Positions 32,890-44,459 of a DNA stretch of 64,000 nt are shown here, piece by piece. The position numbers and the translations under genes are program-made. Under the pieces are notes generated by a model that saw only the letters and a program-made list of their open reading frames with translations, was not told the DNA's origin and searched no databases. Each line of letters opens with the position of its first letter. The stretch's first letter is position 1. Where the stretch lies: assembly GCA_022575985.1 (NCBI GenBank), contig JAKSXM010000007.1, positions 35,776,501-35,840,500 of the forward strand, in the 5' to 3' direction. This DNA comes from Anagrus nilaparvatae (lineage: Eukaryota > Arthropoda > Insecta > Hymenoptera > Mymaridae).

Positions 32890-33397
32890 GAGAAAATTCT
32901 TGATGTTTTACTTAGGTGTCAATAAAGTCGGAGCTTTCGACTCACATGAAGTCTTTATCAAGGCTAAAAAATATACATATCTGGTAAAATAATATAAATT
33001 CGAATAAAATTAATTTTATTTTAAACTTACAATGTGAAAAATAATATAGTTAAATAATATAGTTAAATATCAGAAACTTTATATAACAATGATAAAAAAT
33101 CTTTTCTTAATCCTAATCATTATATATATTTGATTAAACCTAATGATAGATATATTACGTAAAAAATCACTTATAAACAAAAAATATTAACTACTTTACA
33201 AATAAAAAACAAAGGTTTATTAATCTTAATATATAAATTAATATGATTTCTTCTTGAGGTGTTGTTGTTGTCTAACGGTCAGCTGATAATTTAAAAATAT
33301 GATAGAAAACGTATACGTGTAGACATCTATATTCGAGGATGTTAATTAAAAATCATATTATTGAATGATGATAAAGTAGATATATAACAACAAATAT
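32890..33397 (-). mobile_element. Penelope-like 3' terminal region (pLTR) with hammerhead-like motif
   Basis: On the minus strand it follows the Penelope-like ORF end and carries CTTGATAAAGACT...AGTCGAAAGCTCCGACTTTA near its end. GACT/AGTC could form stem II between a CUGAUGA-like and a GAAA box. Hammerhead motifs in Penelope-like terminal repeats are established. Here the first box reads TTGATAA, so activity is doubtful. The 32952-33450 portion is repeated inverted at 37021-37293 plus 38707-38928. Confidence 0.6.
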
Positions 33398-34372
33398 TCA
33401 TATAATTTTTTTAATTTTATGGATGTTAGACAGATATGGTTCAAACAATTTTTCAGAGTCCCCTTGCTCATTTATGGTGTTCTTATAAATTGATGTATAA
33501 AACTTCACTAATGTTCTGCTTGTGGTAATTTGACTCATGATCAAGAATTCTAAACTTTGGCCAAGAAAAATTATGTCGTGTCTTTTTAAAATGTGTTAAC
33601 ACAACATTATCATCACTAGCGTTTTTTTGCTTTTCTTGGTCATCATTGTTATCAATATAGCTTGATGATTTTTCAACAACAACTTGTCTTTGTGGTCTTT
33701 TACGGGGTATAACAGTTTCATTTTTGTTTTTTTTTTTGTTTTTTTTTTCCTTTTTTTTATAATTGCATCTATGGGTGCTTTGTATTCACCCAGTCTTATG
33801 CCCACTTCTCTCTTGGTCTCACCAACGTTAGTAGCTGGACACTCAGAGAAATCAAATTTATATACTACGCCAGTTTGTTTTTCTTAGGGAATTTTATCTT
33901 TGGCTTTTATGATGATGCTGTTATCACTTAAATTGTTTACAATTTTTGGTATAACAAGTATATTGTGTCTCTTACAGCATTTGTTCATGTCATCATAGAA
34001 ACCATCCACAAAGGGGACACATAATTTTGGTTTCTTAATACTAATGGATATTCGGATGTCAATAATGTCATTATTGCTTGCTATATTATTATCTTTTCTA
34101 TATTTTATTGTATCTAGCCTCTTCTGAACATAATAGTTTATAAACCTCTCAGGATAATCATTGTAGCTAGTAATATAGATAGATAGTAATATAGCCTTGT
34201 CAATTAAACAATATGTAATGCCTATTATCTGATGTTTTCTATGTCCAGATCTGAAATTCACATACCTCAAGGATGAAATAGGTTTCGTTTACCAATTATG
34301 TAAAATTCTGTTGTCTTGAAACTGATGGAATTATCATACTCATTTTCATGTGTAAACTGTAGCTGAGGATGA
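33398..34372 (-). pseudogene. Penelope-like RT/GIY-YIG protein, C-terminal relic
   Basis: Minus-strand fragments in order: LQFTHENEYDNSISF; VNFRSGHRKHQIIGITYC with LIDKAILLS; then, after a single TAA at 33884-33886 in the same frame, EKQTGVVYKFDFSECPATNV and GETKREVGIRLGEYKAP, the GIY-YIG-type nuclease segment. A further frame change is followed by HESNYHKQNISEVLYIN and KLFEPYLSNIHK near the end. These are the thumb/linker and nuclease regions of a Penelope-like polyprotein. The RT core is missing because the R1-A copy and the inverted end lie directly upstream. Confidence 0.75.
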
Positions 34373-37018
34373 TTTTTTTTTTTTTGCACACTGGCAGAGA
34401 GGTGAGAATGCGTTACGCACGAACAGAACCCGGTGTTCTGAACAGTGTCGGACTCCATGATGGCAAGGCACTCTGCAAAGAATGCATTGCCCTATGGTTA
34501 CCGACTAAACTCATCCCTCATCATATACAAGTCAGCTTATACAAGTTAGCCCGGAACCGCTTATCACATTACAACGGGTTGACTTAAGGCCATGTATCTT
34601 CTTTGGTTGAAGATCCTTCCATCCATTAATCCGATTATCCTGGATATCCTTTCTTTCTCCTTCTTGTTATTTCACCGTGTCGTAAACTAGATAAATACGT
34701 AAGTTTATAAATAAATAAATATATAAATAAATAAATAAATAAATAAGTATGTAAATAAATAAATAAATAGATATCCTTGTACGTCCTACATCGTCCCCTC
34801 TTTGGTGCCGCGTGCAAGAACCGTCCATCTCGGTCACTCCTACACACGGCTCCTAGTTAGGGTGTCGTCAATAGCTTTTTAGTTCGCAGAATATCCTCCA
34901 CGAATCTTGCGACAGCACTCCATCCTTCTTCATTTTGAAGCATTCTTTCAACGACATTGTCAGGCGCAATGTCGCCTATTTTCGCCTCCAATTCCCTTAT
35001 TTTGATCACCCACCGATCGCAACGAAAGAACGTGTGATACGCATCAACGCGTTCGCCGGGACAGAACACACGTTCGGAGCTTCCAACTTTGCCCATCCTG
35101 AAGAGATAGGACTGAAAAAGCCCGTGTCAACTGAGAAACTGGGTCAAGAAGTAATTCAAGTGAATTCCCCATGTTCTCTCTGGATCCATGGAGCGACATG
35201 TTTTATGCGACGCCTAGTCCATGCGCTGTCTGTGCGATCCTTCCAGAGCGTCTGCCACTCTAGCATCACATCCCTCCTAACTTCCGCTTTGATACGGTCG
35301 ACGTCGCCTTCATTTTTTCTATCGTAAATAAGTTTACGCTCTTTGGCGAGGAGCCTAATTGGGATAATGCCTGCGATCACAAGAACTGCCGCTTTCGAGA
35401 CAGTCCTGTACGCGCAAGAAACCCTCAAAGCACCTTGCCTCTGAACTCTTATTATGCCTTTCACATACATATCCTTGTCTAACGCCTTCCCCCAAAATTT
35501 CTGCTCCATACAATAGGATGGAGTGAGTTACAGACATTAGTAGCTTCCTTTTGCTGGACTTCAGGCCGTTCATATTTTACATCAGCCTGCTCAGGGCTTG
35601 CGTCGTGGTTACCTGCCTTCTTGACCCTTTGAGAGATGTGCTCCCAATAAGTCAGCTTCGTGTCCAGAGTTATCCCTAGATATTTAACGAACATTTTCGT
35701 CTCTATGACAGTATCCTCTTCGATTCGTATCGGGATGACAGTTTGAATTTGCTTCCCCGTAAACATTACGATCTCTGTCTTAGCAGCTGCAAGACTTAAT
35801 CCATGCTCTTCCATCGATATGTTTGTATTTAGCATGCAAACGTTCAAGCTGTTCTGAGCCTGTTGTACGTTTCTTGCTATGATTACGAGAGCAATATCAT
35901 CCGCATACCCTATCATGAAGCAGCCATCCGCTAGCTCCAGCCTCAGGATACCATCATAAGAAATGTTCCATAAGTCAGGTACCACTACCGAATCCTGAGC
36001 CGTGCCAGCTGTCACTTTCCTACTCCTTTTACCTTGTAGAGTCTCGTACAAGAGTACTCGGTCACTTAGGTAGTTCTTCATTACCCGCATCAAATTAACC
36101 GTTCCCGTATTACCCGTTCGGGCCCTCGCTATCGGGTCAACGGCCTCTTTCACTGCCCCAATGGTGGACCGCCCCCGTCTAAAGCCGTCTTGTCGAGGAG
36201 ATAAGTCTCCTCCTGCTTCTACAGCGTTTAAGATACGAGGTTGCTGCATCTTTTCGAAACTTTTTTCCGCTGTATCCAAAAGTCCTAGTTGTCACCAGTA
36301 GGATGGGAGTGTTTTCTTTCCTTTGCTGATAAGTACTTGTATTGCCTTTTTCCATCGCCTGCTAAAGACTCCTGTTCGAATGCATGTGTTGTACATCCTT
36401 AGCATCAATGATGGACACTCGTGTGCTCTTATAATCTCGGCTGGTATACCGTCTGGGCCGGGAGCTTTCTTATTTCTAAGGGAGTCCACGGCAGCGAACA
36501 GCTCTTCTTGCGTAAAGTCCGGGATATCCTTCACATTGGTGTTATCCTCTTGATCCACTCTTGTCGGGTGCGTCGGGAATAGGGCATCAACGTCTGTTTT
36601 TGCCTCCTCTTCGTCCATTAGCGAGCTGGCCGCGAAGCCCCTCAGCTTCTTCGTAACTATCTTGAAGCCAAGTCCCCAGGGGTCGTTATCAACTTCAATA
36701 CATAGCTTCCTTTCACAGCAAATTTTGCTGGCGTTGATCGCCTGCATTATGGATCGCTTAACTTCTTTGTGAACGTTCATGAGTTCCCTTGCTTCTCCGC
36801 GGGACTTTGCTCTATTCGCTCTTCTTCGCGTCTTGTGGCTTTGTCTGCGGAGCTCTGAAATTTCTGGGTTCCACCAGTAGACAGGTGGGTTCTTTCCATT
36901 GAACCTTTTTCGAGGCATGGAAGCATCACAGGCTTTCTTAAGCAGCGTCATTACTTCGAATACTAGTTTCTCCGCGTCTTCCTTACTTCCTACTCTGCGG
37001 GGATTCGCTAGAATTGCT
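34373..37018 (-). pseudogene. 5'-truncated, damaged R1-A copy
   Basis: The T run 34373-34385 (A tail on minus) is followed by the conserved 3' block, the TTTA-type tract, and ORF2 from about residue 250 to the C-terminus in several frames (fragments 37018-36292, 36279-35479, 35509-35156, 35096-34857). A deletion near 36095-36112 removes the segment from about residue 550 to 588, including the LDVKNAFN motif with the catalytic Asp. YADD is kept. The copy cannot be functional. It interrupts a Penelope-like pair: 34372 is Penelope coding sequence and 37021 is the end of an inverted second Penelope copy. Confidence 0.9.
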
Positions 37019-37406
37019 TCAAAAAAATTGCTTAAACCATATCTGTCTAACATCCATAAAATGAAAAAAAGTATATGATTATTTGTTGTTATATATCTAC
37101 TTTATCATCATTCCTTAATATGATTTTTAATTAACATCCTGGAATGTAGATGTCTACACATATACGTTTTCTATCATATTTTTAAATTATCAGCTGACTG
37201 TTAGACAACAACAACACCTCAAGAAAAAATCCTATTGATATATATTAAGATTAATAAACCTTTGTTTTTTATTTGTAAATTAGTTAATATTTTGGTTCCT
37301 CATAGAGGAACCTTTGTGATAGATGAAATTTTGATTTTCGATATTTTGGCATATAAGCACGTTTTGAGACCTCAGGAAGCTAAAAAACCGGTTTTTAAAA
37401 TCTGTC

Positions 37407-37457
37407 TGTGTGTGTGTGTGTGTGTGTGTATGTATTTATGTATGTATGTATGTATGT
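37407..37457 (+). repeat. (TG)n then (TATG)n microsatellite
   Basis: About 11 TG units, then TATT/TATG tetranucleotides, near the start of the 1.4-kb insertion. Confidence 0.9.
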
Positions 37458-37539
37458 CGCACTGTAACCGGTGATATTTCACAGCCAACAAGACATTAAG
37501 ACCTAATTTTTTTTTTTTAATTTTTTTCACCAAAAAAGC

Positions 37540-38530
37540 TCGAGGTACTTTTTTTTTTTTTAATTTGGATGTAATACCTCATTTATTTCTATGAAAGTAC
37601 TTATATTTGAAAGTATGGTTTTTACTCGATATCTCGAATCGGATACTTAATTTTCTAAAAATTTTTTTTCTAAAATTTTTTTCACAAAAAAATACAAAAA
37701 ATACCAATTTTTTTTTTCTTATTGGACGTAGCACCTAATTTATTTCCATGGAAGTACTAGTTTTAAGAACCTTGTTTATTGTAATATTTTGGATCTGATA
37801 CTTAATTTTTTCAATTTTTTTTTTGTCAAAATTAAAAAAAAAGAAAAATAAAAAAAACTGCAATATTTTTTTTGGTGTAATACCTCATTTAATTCTATGA
37901 AAGTACTAATATCTGAAAATATTGTAACTAGTGATATTTCAAAACCATTATCGAATTAAGACCTAATTTTTTTTTCCAAACATTTTTTTATCAAAAAATC
38001 TCAAACTCCTTTTTTTTTTTTTAATTTGGATGTAATACCTCATTTATTTCCATGAAAGTACTTGTATTTGAAAGTATGGTTTCCACATGATATCTCAAAT
38101 CGGATACTTAATTTTCTGAAAATTTTTTTCCTAAAATTTTTTTCACAAAAAAATACAAAAAATACCAATTATTTTTTTCTTTTTGGACGTAGTACCTAAT
38201 TTATTTCCATGGAAGTACTAGTTTTAGAAATATCATTTATTGTAATTTTTTGGACATAATACTGAATTTTTTTTTAATTTTTTTGTCAAAATTTTTGTCG
38301 CCAAAAAATACAAAAAACGTCAAAATTTTTTTTATTTTAGGACGTAATACTTAATTTTTTCCCATGAAAGTACGAATATAGAATTATCGTATTTAAAGGA
38401 TCTCTCCATCTGATACGTAATTTTCGAAATTTTTTTTTTCAAAATTTTTTACATTAAAAACTTAAAAAAATATTATCTTTTTATTGATGTAGTGCCGATT
38501 TTATTTCTCTGAATGTATTAATACCTGAAT
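37540..38530 (+). repeat. Satellite-like array, about 7 units of 155 bp with a 471-bp higher-order period
   Basis: Units start with (T)GGA(T/C)GTA(A/G)(T/C)ACCT and contain CATGAAAGTACT or a variant, at about 37554, 37722, 37872, 38025, 38196, 38340 and 38490. Unit 1 matches unit 4 and unit 2 matches unit 5 far better than neighbours do (TTGAAAGTATGG and GGAAGTACTAGTTTTA respectively), giving a three-unit higher-order repeat. Confidence 0.8.
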
Positions 38531-38928
38531 TTATGAGTTTTGAAATTTTTTTGGGTATCAGGGAAAAGTTTATCCACTTTCTTTATTAAATTTAGAATAT
38601 TTAGCACAATTATTCTAATATTTTAATTTTTTATTAGGTAAAATAGAACATTGACAACATTTTGTTATTGCTAATGAGGAACCATAGTGCCAATTACTTG
38701 GCAGCGTTTTTTTTTTATAAGTGATTTTTTACGTAATATATCTATCATTAGGTTTAATCAAATGTATATAATGATTAGGATTAAGAAAAGATTTTTTATC
38801 ATTATATAAAGTTTCTGATATTTAACTATATTATTTAACATGAAATTGTAAGTTTTAAAAAAAATTAATTTTATTCAAATTTATATTATTTTACCATATA
38901 TGTATATTTTTTAGCCATGATAAAATCA

Positions 38929-39333
38929 GTTTAATTTATTTAGACTATAAGTATTTATTAACTACTTTATTTCAAGTTACTATAAAAATTTAATAATGTT
39001 ATCACTTATATTTTAAAATTATTATAATTTATCAATGTTAATAATCAATTTTTTACTATGATATTTTTTACTATTATATTCATTTAAATAACATTAAGTC
39101 GGTATGACAGAAAATAGCAAAATACGAGTTTTGGAAATTTAGTTGGAGTAGTCTTCGCCTCCAAATTGAGTAGGCGTCGTCTTCGCCACTACATTTGAGG
39201 TGGCGTAGTATTCCATTTACCTTTCACTTAGAGTAGTTTTCCTTAGGGATTTGAATAAGCGTTTTTTTCGCTAGGGGCGTCGGTATATATACGTTAGTAT
39301 GTACTGAAGTATGTTGAAGTTTAGGTGACAAAA
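38929..39333. other. Spacer
   Basis: AT-rich to 39110, then a short block with repeated TAGTCTTCGCC / GTCGTCTTCGCC motifs (39150-39200). No gene recognised. Confidence 0.4.
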
Positions 39334-40857
39334 TGATCCCATACCAATTTTTAGCTCATTTGAGAACGATTTAAGGGTCGCACAAACACAGGGTAGCTCT
39401 CCAGTGGTTGGCTAATACCGACAATTAGTGCGAACGACAAAATCTTTTTTCAAAATAAGTTTTCTATACTTTCTAATATGTTTATGGTGACGCTAAGCTC
39501 GAAAATGAGGTCCTCAGAGTCTGAAATTAACTTAATCACCCTTAAACACCGAAAAAACCCCTTTTTTCACCAAAAATTTTTGGATTTTATAGCGAAAATC
39601 GTATATATTCGAAACATTTGGATTATAAGTTACAATTGATGACTTAGAAATGTTGAAAAAATACCGAAAACTCCTTCCGTTTATTCCAAAGCACCTTCTT
39701 GCCCGAGAAACGCAAGGCTTAATTCTATAACAATGTTATAAGATAGGGTTTTTAGGCAATTTTCCAAATAGGACTGTCATATTGCAATTCTACCAAAATA
39801 CTACCGTTTGGTCTTATTTTTTTCACATAAGTTCTACCTTTCAAACACCGTAATCCGCAATTTTTCATCACCGATTCTCTAATCGCTATAGTTAGTAAAT
39901 CAAATGTCCAATTTTTGCCAAAAATGAACAATTTTAAAATTGCTGTTAAAATTTTAATTTTTGTGAAAATGAGTCTTAAAGGTCTCAAAAATTTCAATTA
40001 AGCTCTAAGTTTTGAAAAAATTTTTACTCATTCTTTTTCAATCGTTTGTTTAGCAGATATGATAATTTAAAAAAAGAGTTTTAATTTAAGGTTTTTTTTT
40101 AACAAATCATATTTTATCACTATCTTTGTCGAATCATATCTCAAAAAGGTATAAAGCAAAATGGACGAGTGAAAAATTTTTCGAAACTTGAGACTTGCAC
40201 AAAATGTTGAAGACCTATAAGACTTATTTTCTTCAAAAATTACAATTTTAGCAGCAATTTTAAATTTGGTCATTTTTGGCAAAAAATGTACATTTGATTT
40301 ACTAACTATAGCGATGAGAGAATCGGTGATCGAAAATTGCGGTTTACGGCGTTTGAAAGGTAGAACTTATGCGAAAAAAATTAGATCAAACTGTAGTATT
40401 TTGGCAGAATTGCAATATGACAGCGTTATTTGGAAAATTGCCTAAAAACCCTATCTTATAACATTGTTATAGAATAGTCCTGCGTTTCTTGGCCAAGAAA
40501 GCGCGTTGGAATAAACGGAAGGAGTTTTCGGTATTTTTTCAACATTTTTAAGTCATCAATTGTAATTTATAATCCAGATTTTTTGAATATATACGATTTT
40601 CGCAATAAAATCCAAAAATTTTTAGTAAAAAAATGTTTTCGGTGTTTAAGGGTGATTAAGGTATTTTCGGACTCTGGGGACCTCATTTTCGAGTATAGCG
40701 ACACCGAAAACATATTAGGAAGTATAAAAAATGTATTTTGAAAAATGATTTTGTCGTTCCCACTAATTGTCGGTATTAGCCAACCACTTGAGAGCTACCC
40801 TGGGTTCGTGCGAACCCTAAATTGTTCTCAAATGAGCTAAAAATTGGTATGGGATCA
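39334..40857. repeat. Foldback element FB6, about 1.52 kb, containing the shared core
   Basis: The arms pair from TGATCCCATACCAATTTTTA inward: GGTAGCTCTC (about 39403 and 40790), TTGGCTAATACCGACAATTA, GAAAATGAGGTCC, CACCCTTAAACACCGAAAA, then the shared core at about 39665-40515 (AACATTGTTATA.GATAGGG, CAATTCTACCAAAATACTA and others), with the centre near 40090. No ORF of substance. Confidence 0.92.
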
Positions 40858-40929
40858 AGGGTTCATATATGGCCTAAAATATCATCAATATGTTAAAGAA
40901 CATCCAGTATTAATATGAAATTTAAATAA

Positions 40930-41617
40930 AATTGACATTTTTTCGAGTATAGTTATATTTATTTTATTAACGTTTCTACCCCCAGTTTGGGATCTTTTTC
41001 AAAATCTATTTAAAAAAATTTTTTCACAATTAATAAAATTAAAAATAATATTTAAAATCTTTCATTAATGAATAATGATTACATAAATATTAAATATACT
41101 AATGTAATTTATAAGATAGAGTGTGAAGAGTGCGATGCCACGTATGTCAAACCAAATGAGAAGTGCCCATACGTGTTGGTGAACACAAGGCTGGTATAGA
41201 TAGAGAGATAAGAAAAGAAATAGCTTTAACCAAAAAGAGAGAAAAAAAACAACTAGATGGTAGTGATAGGGTTCTCAGCAGCCATATAAATAAAAAAGCT
41301 TTACCAAAAACACCACTCATATTACTCAGAAGAAAGACAATGTACCACCTATCACTCATATTACTCAGAAGAAAGACAATGAACCACCTATCACTCAGCA
41401 TTATATCAACACCAAACATAATTTTAAGTGGGAAAGTTATCATATTATGGACAAAGATATTCATATTTATGACATAAACGCAGCACATATAAAGTTGACT
41501 ATATTAATACTCCAAAAAAATTCCAGCAACCTACTAGAAGATTCTAAAAGTTTATTTGAACCATATCTTTCTGTAACTCACAGAATGAAAAATCGTAATC
41601 GTTCAATGTTTACATAA
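40930..41617 (+). pseudogene. Penelope-like C-terminal relic with inverted terminal piece
   Basis: NVIYKIECEECDATYV (about 41101) is the start of a GIY-YIG-type nuclease segment. It continues, with a frame change, as RVGEHKAGIDREIRKE and, after another, as ITQHYINTKHNFKWESYH and SLFEPYLSVTHRMKNRN to a TAA at 41615. A 43-bp direct duplication (CACTCATATTACTCAGAAG) lies at about 41315-41400. Upstream, 40930-41010 reads in reverse as GATCCCAAACTGGGGGT then AGAAACGTTAATAAA, a decayed terminal hammerhead-like motif. It is distinct in sequence from the 33.4-34.4 kb copy. Confidence 0.7.
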
Positions 41618-41678
41618 TGTTACCATAACAACGCGATCCCTATGCTTATTGATTACCTATAAATATATCTATACTTGT

Positions 41679-42547
41679 TAGAGGTGGACGATACAAGACG
41701 ATTCAGAGACTTTAGGCTTGTCTCGTCTCGGTATCGGAATTTTTAAAATTTTGCGGTATCGTCTCGGTCTTGTCTCGGTCTCGTCTCGATCTCGTCTCGA
41801 TCTCGTCTGGTTTTCGAGTAAGTCTTGAAAAAATTAAAGTTTTTCTTCAGGAAAATAATAAAATTAAAATTGCCAACTATTTATATACAAACAATTACAA
41901 ATTTATAAATTCCCGCGAGACTAAAGCGCCCTCTGAGATGAGTTTCTTTTATGGCCAATAAAATAACCTTAAAATTTTTATCAAGCAGTTATTCTTTTGC
42001 AAAATATTGTTTTTGAATAAAGTTGTATAGATTTGAAGAAAAAAGCTTTTATCTGCAATAAATTACTGTAACGTATTTTTAAGATTTAAAATAATAATGA
42101 AGCGTTCTATTAATACTTCTGAAAGAAATTCTAAATGAGCTGTTCAGATATTACGGCATAAAATTCTCAAGAATCTTTCTCTCTGAGATAATTAGAGATG
42201 AAGATGATAGTATGCTTTTTCAAGCTCCAAGTGAAAGCTGTAATAAATCTTTTTAATTAAATAAAGAAAAAATTAAATATTCCAATTACTTTGAAGAAAC
42301 AGGACAAAAATGTGGGGTTTGTAAACTATGCAAAGAAAAAATAAACAAATAAATTATAGAAAAATTAAAAAAATTAAAAAAATTAAATTTAAATTTAACT
42401 GACTAATAAAAAAAAATTTAAATAAACTAAATGTATTGATAACTTTTTTTCGAGACGAGACGTCTCGAGGGTCTCGATGTGAATGTCTCGTCTCGTTCCG
42501 AATTTTCTGTAAATGCTCTCATCTCGGTCTCGTTTCGTCCACCTCTA
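41679..42547. mobile_element. Non-autonomous hAT element (869 bp) with 8-bp target duplication
   Basis: The terminal inverted repeats TAGAGGTGGACGA are perfect, and ATACTTGT occurs directly on both sides (41671-41678 and 42548-42555). An 8-bp duplication is the hAT signature. GTCTCG-type repeats extend the arms (41708-41820 and 42460-42540). The interior keeps a scrap reading SNYFEETGQKCGVCKLCKE, a BED-finger-like Cys pair, so it derives from an autonomous hAT element. Confidence 0.93.
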
Positions 42548-42587
42548 ATACTTGTATAATAAATTTTTAATATAATTTAATTCTTAT

Positions 42588-43095
42588 TAATATTTATATG
42601 TAAATTTAAGTCAACTTTGTATTCACTGAGGTCTCATTCATTTTGGTCCTATTTACAACCCTTAAAAGATCTATCTTTTATCTATATCTTTTATCTACCT
42701 TATCTATAAGGGTAGTTTAAAAAAAAAATAAAATAAAACTTATTTTTTATAATTAAAATTATATTCTTAAGTAAAATTGGCTGCTAATTTCAAATTTAAC
42801 ATCAGTTTTGTACAAAAATTATACTGCACCCTTCGAAAATAGGGGTGAATGGGGTAGAGTATTAGAATGATACTTTATAGCAAATTTGCCAGGTAAAATT
42901 TTTGCCCAAAACTGATGTTGAATTTAAAGTTAGCAGCTAATTTTACCTAAGAATATAATTTATGTATAAAAAATAAGTTTTATTTTAATTTTTTTTAAAA
43001 CTACCCTTATTAACCTTTTAAGGGTTGTAAATAGGGCCGAAATGAATGAGACCTCAATTAATACAAAGTTAACTTGAATGTACATAAAAAATATG
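42588..43095. repeat. Foldback element FB11, about 0.5 kb
   Basis: AGTCAACTTTGTATT...TGAGGTCTCATTCAT on the left pairs with ATGAATGAGACCTCAATTAA and AACTTTGTATTA on the right strand. The inner arms pair through TACAACCCTTAAAA and TTTAACATCAGTTTTG against their inverses near 42905 and 43020. The centre is near 42850. Confidence 0.88.
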
Positions 43096-43460
43096 TTTTT
43101 ATATAATTATATAATTATATATTTTTCAATAAAATTTGATACTATTTTCATTGATTTTTCCAAACATTACCTAATAAATTCAAACATTTCCTAATAAATT
43201 CATGACCTACCCCTTTCAACTCCGTTTTTAGGGTATATTTAAGGGTTGTAGGTGAAAATTAATGTCAGATTCTGAAAGAGCGGAAAAATTTACTACAAGA
43301 ATGAATTTTTTAGCCACGTATCTACAAGGGAATATATTTATTTTTGCTCAATTCCAAAACTCTCCGCCCCGGTGTTAATGAGTTAACATGGAATATGAAA
43401 ACACGAAAATTAAGGGGGGGGGAATTTGTCCGGTTTAGGAGGGGGGGTCAAATGAGACTT

Positions 43461-43565
43461 AGAATAATTTCAGTTTAGGGATTTAGAATAATTTTGATTT
43501 AGGAATCTAGAATAATACGCGTTTAGGGAATCAAAATAATTTGGGTTTAGAATCTTAAAATCAAG
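43461..43565 (+). repeat. Degenerate tandem repeat, about 26-bp unit
   Basis: Four units of AGAATAATTT..GTTTAGGGA(A)T type in a row, following G-rich runs at about 43415-43450. No gene. Confidence 0.6.
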
Positions 43566-43695
43566 TAAGGTTATAATTAAAATTAGAAAATTAGAAAATT
43601 GTACTGTAACGTTGCGTGACATTTAGGCATTATAATACCTAGCCCTCAGTTGTAATTTAACATGTTCCATACATTTAGGTTATGTTTATATAAAC

Positions 43696-44382
43696 TAGAG
43701 TTCCACGATATTTCGATATAATATCGATATCGTATCGATATCGTCTCGATTTTCAAGACAATACCAAGACAATACTGATATCCTATTTTCGATACGATAT
43801 CGATACCAAAGAGGTCGATATATTGGTGGTATTGGTATTGGTTTTAAAAAAAATAATTTTTTAAATGTCTTTATTTAGAAAATATATTTCACATAAAATT
43901 TCACACAATTTAGATCTGGACCAAGAATTTATGCACATTTTTCATTTTTACATTTTTATCACGACATAAATTACAAATTCCGATTTTTTCACCAGTTTCA
44001 TCTTTTGAATACAAAAAATACGTTTTGTAAGTAAGTTTATTACCTCCTGTATTAATTTCAGCCATTGAACACAAAAAATTTTGGAAAACGAAAAAATAAA
44101 CTATTTGAAGTTACAAAAAACATATTGAGGTTACAATAAATTTAGATAAAAGAAAAATAAATACATAGAGGTTATGGATTTATTGATAAAAAAGTAATTA
44201 AAAAAAAAGAATATCATCATTTAAAAATTTTAAATTTCAAAATTCGATATTTCGATATTTACCAATACCGATACGATATTATGCTCTGCAATACCAAGAC
44301 CAATATGGCCCAGACCGATATTTTCAATACCAATATCGATATTAGTCAAAATATCGTATTGTCTTGGTATCGTGGAACTCTA
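43696..44382. mobile_element. Non-autonomous hAT element (687 bp) with 8-bp target duplication
   Basis: The termini TAGAGTTCCACGATA are perfect inverted repeats, flanked by ATATAAAC on both sides (43688-43695 and 44383-44390). The sub-terminal GATATCGATA-rich repeats pair across the element. The minus strand near 44010-43950 reads YSKDETGEKIGICNLCRDKN, a BED-finger-like remnant. Its plan is the same as the 41.7-kb element but its sequence differs, so it is a sister hAT family. Confidence 0.93.
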
Positions 44383-44459
44383 ATATAAACTGGTTATATG
44401 TTTTTTTTATATAGGAGACATATTATCGATAAATATCTTGAAGAGGAAGACTGATTTTA

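Larger units (their letters stand above)
37294..38706 (+). mobile_element. 1.41-kb insertion made mainly of about 155-bp tandem units
   Basis: Cleanly bounded by comparison with the uninterrupted inverted copy at about 33190. It begins GGTTCCTCATAGAGGAACC, a perfect small hairpin, and ends ATGAGGAACCATAGTGCC...TTGGCAGCG, so TGGTTCCTCAT is an inverted terminal motif. The last 35 bp are shared with Helitron C near 26727. The interior carries a (TG)n/(TATG)n tract and about seven degenerate units of about 155 bp. No ORF. Confidence 0.7.
37021..38928 (+). mobile_element. Second Penelope-like 3' end, plus orientation, interrupted
   Basis: 37021-37293 and 38707-38928 together match 33450-32952 inverted for about 495 bp. 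The first part encodes KPYLSNIHKMKK, the Penelope ORF tail; the rest is the terminal region, ending near GCCATGATAAAATC. The break is a 1.4-kb insertion. Two 3' ends therefore face away from each other with an R1-A copy between. Head-to-head pairs and inverted terminal segments are known for Penelope-like elements. Confidence 0.7.

Noticed and set aside
33596..33887. Plus-strand poly-Phe ORF near 33.7 kb
   Set aside because: Antisense of the Lys-rich part of the Penelope-like relic.
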